Below, in pieces: positions 21,481 to 22,478 of a stretch of 22,478 bases of DNA (position 1 is its first letter; each line of letters opens with the position of its first letter). The DNA is taken from positions 1 to 22,478 of IMG/VR virus record IMGVR_UViG_3300010316_000058; one strand, 5' to 3'. This stretch comes from a virus. A model generated the notes under the pieces. That model made no database searches, was not told the DNA's origin, and worked only from the letters and a program-made list of their open reading frames with translations. Position numbers and translations under genes: made by a program.

Positions 21481-22478
21481 TGGGAAGCGTAGTATCGCAA
21501 TCAATTCCTAATTTCTTGAATGGTATGTCCCAACAGACACCCACTCAAAGAGGTATCAATCAGGGAGAAGACCAAATAAATTTACAAAATGGTTTAGTTG
21601 ATGGTTTAGCTAAAAGACCACCTTTAGATTATATAGCAACATTGGATAGTTCTAATATTTATTCTAATAAAACAAAATTTTGGTCTATACAAAGAGACGC
21701 TACTAATCAGTACATTGTGGTTTTATTCAACGGTGGTATTAAAGTATTTGATTTAGCAGGTAATGAAAAAACAGTTACTATTGCAAGTGGTTCAAGTTAT
21801 TTAACTTCAACTAATCCTAGAGAGAATTTTAAATTAGTTAATGTTGCAGATTACACTTTCATTGCTAATACAAATACAACAGTTACAGCAGACAGCACTA
21901 CGTCTGCGGCTAAAGTAGAAGAGTTTTTAATTGTTTGTAAATTAACAAACTACGGTAGAGAATATAAAGTAGCATTGAAACACCCTTCAATGGCACAAGA
22001 GCTAGAAGTTATCTTTCAATTACCTACTGGTAATGATGCGGCTACAGATGCAAAATTTAGAGATACTAATAAAATTACAGACATACTTTTAAAAGGTACT
22101 TCAAGTACACATTGGGATAGTGCTGCAAATGGTATTGGTTTTAATGTTAGAAGAACTGACACAGGAGCTTCGGTATCTACATCACAAGGATTATCTAATT
22201 ATTCTGGTTTTACTTCTCATTTTACATTTGAAGAATTTGACAGTGTAATTTATGGAAAACCTACTGATGGCAATGCGGCTTATACTATAACTACTTCAGA
22301 TGGTTCTGGTAATACAGCCATGTATGCAATCAGAGATGAGATACAAGATTTTAGTAAACTACCTTTCTACGCAAAAACAGGTGTGATTATGAAAGTAACT
22401 GGTGAAGAAGGTGATGAACTATCAGATTACTATGTAAAATTTTCAGGTAAATCAGGTGTATGGAATGAAACACTAGCA
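21480..22478 (+). CDS. Tail tubular protein B, T7 gp12-like, 5' part (333 codons)
   Basis: The open frame runs to the window edge with no stop, so only the N-terminal 333 residues are seen (T7 gp12 is 794 aa). It begins MGSVVSQSIPNFLNGMSQQT and continues with AKRPPLDYIATL, GGIKVFDLAGNEKTV and ADYTFIANTNTT, all closely like T7 gp12. The visible end, DYYVKFSGKSGVWNETLA, also matches. The protein forms the lower tail nozzle. The start is coupled to tail tube A by TAATG. Confidence 0.95.
   Translation, partial: MGSVVSQSIPNFLNGMSQQTPTQRGINQGEDQINLQNGLVDGLAKRPPLDYIATLDSSNIYSNKTKFWSIQRDATNQYIVVLFNGGIKVFDLAGNEKTVTIASGSSYLTSTNPRENFKLVNVADYTFIANTNTTVTADSTTSAAKVEEFLIVCKLTNYGREYKVALKHPSMAQELEVIFQLPTGNDAATDAKFRDTNKITDILLKGTSSTHWDSAANGIGFNVRRTDTGASVSTSQGLSNYSGFTSHFTFEEFDSVIYGKPTDGNAAYTITTSDGSGNTAMYAIRDEIQDFSKLPFYAKTGVIMKVTGEEGDELSDYYVKFSGKSGVWNETLA

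Noticed and set aside
1-22478. CRISPR array, insertion sequence or toxin-antitoxin pair
   Set aside because: No regularly spaced repeats, transposase or terminal repeats were seen, and no small-gene pair could be recognised as a toxin-antitoxin module.

Overview
This window is the left and central part of a T7-like podophage genome (Autographiviridae type). It is strongly AT-rich, and all 33 listed protein genes lie on the plus strand. They follow the T7 order: RNA polymerase, ssDNA-binding protein, endonuclease I, gp3.5-type lysozyme, primase-helicase, DNA polymerase, 5'-3' exonuclease, gp7.3-like protein, portal, scaffold, capsid, tail tube A and tail tube B. An integrase gene ahead of the RNA polymerase, a phage class I ribonucleotide reductase and the AT-rich composition resemble the integrase-bearing pelagiphages of SAR11 bacteria (HTVC011P/HTVC019P group). 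The host is inferred from this resemblance, not shown by the sequence.

Layout. (1) 1-1775: early region of small unknown genes, separated by intrinsic terminators and preceded by a recurring CA-rich leader (ATCAACAATCAACA). (2) 1776-3676: lysogeny module, with two tiny ORFs, a MarR-like winged-helix protein, a tyrosine integrase and a probable attP. The attP is a tRNA-Cys anticodon-arm copy at the centre of two nested inverted repeats. (3) 3677-7667: T7-type RNA polymerase, gp2.5-like SSB, gp3-like endonuclease I and a gp3.5-like amidase homologue that appears to have lost catalytic residues. (4) 7668-7854: a terminator and a complete tRNA-Cys(GCA), the only minus-strand gene. (5) 7855-13885: replication genes (primase-helicase with an internal start, DNA polymerase lacking most of the thioredoxin-binding insertion, PD-(D/E)XK-like protein, exonuclease, DUF3310 protein), with a PP-loop/PAPS-reductase-family gene inserted among them. 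(6) 13878-16832: nrdA and nrdB, with two tiny ORFs between them, one a predicted membrane protein. (7) 16847-22478: virion genes, ending inside tail tube B at the window edge.

How it fits together. The host polymerase would transcribe the early and lysogeny genes. The phage RNA polymerase would then transcribe replication, nucleotide and virion genes, with RNR supplying dNTPs. In a lysogen the integrase would recombine at a host tRNA-Cys gene. The attP core seems to carry only the anticodon arm, so the full phage tRNA-Cys may replace a host gene broken by integration. That hypothesis, the amidase-dead gp3.5 homologue and the leader motif are the most interesting points here.
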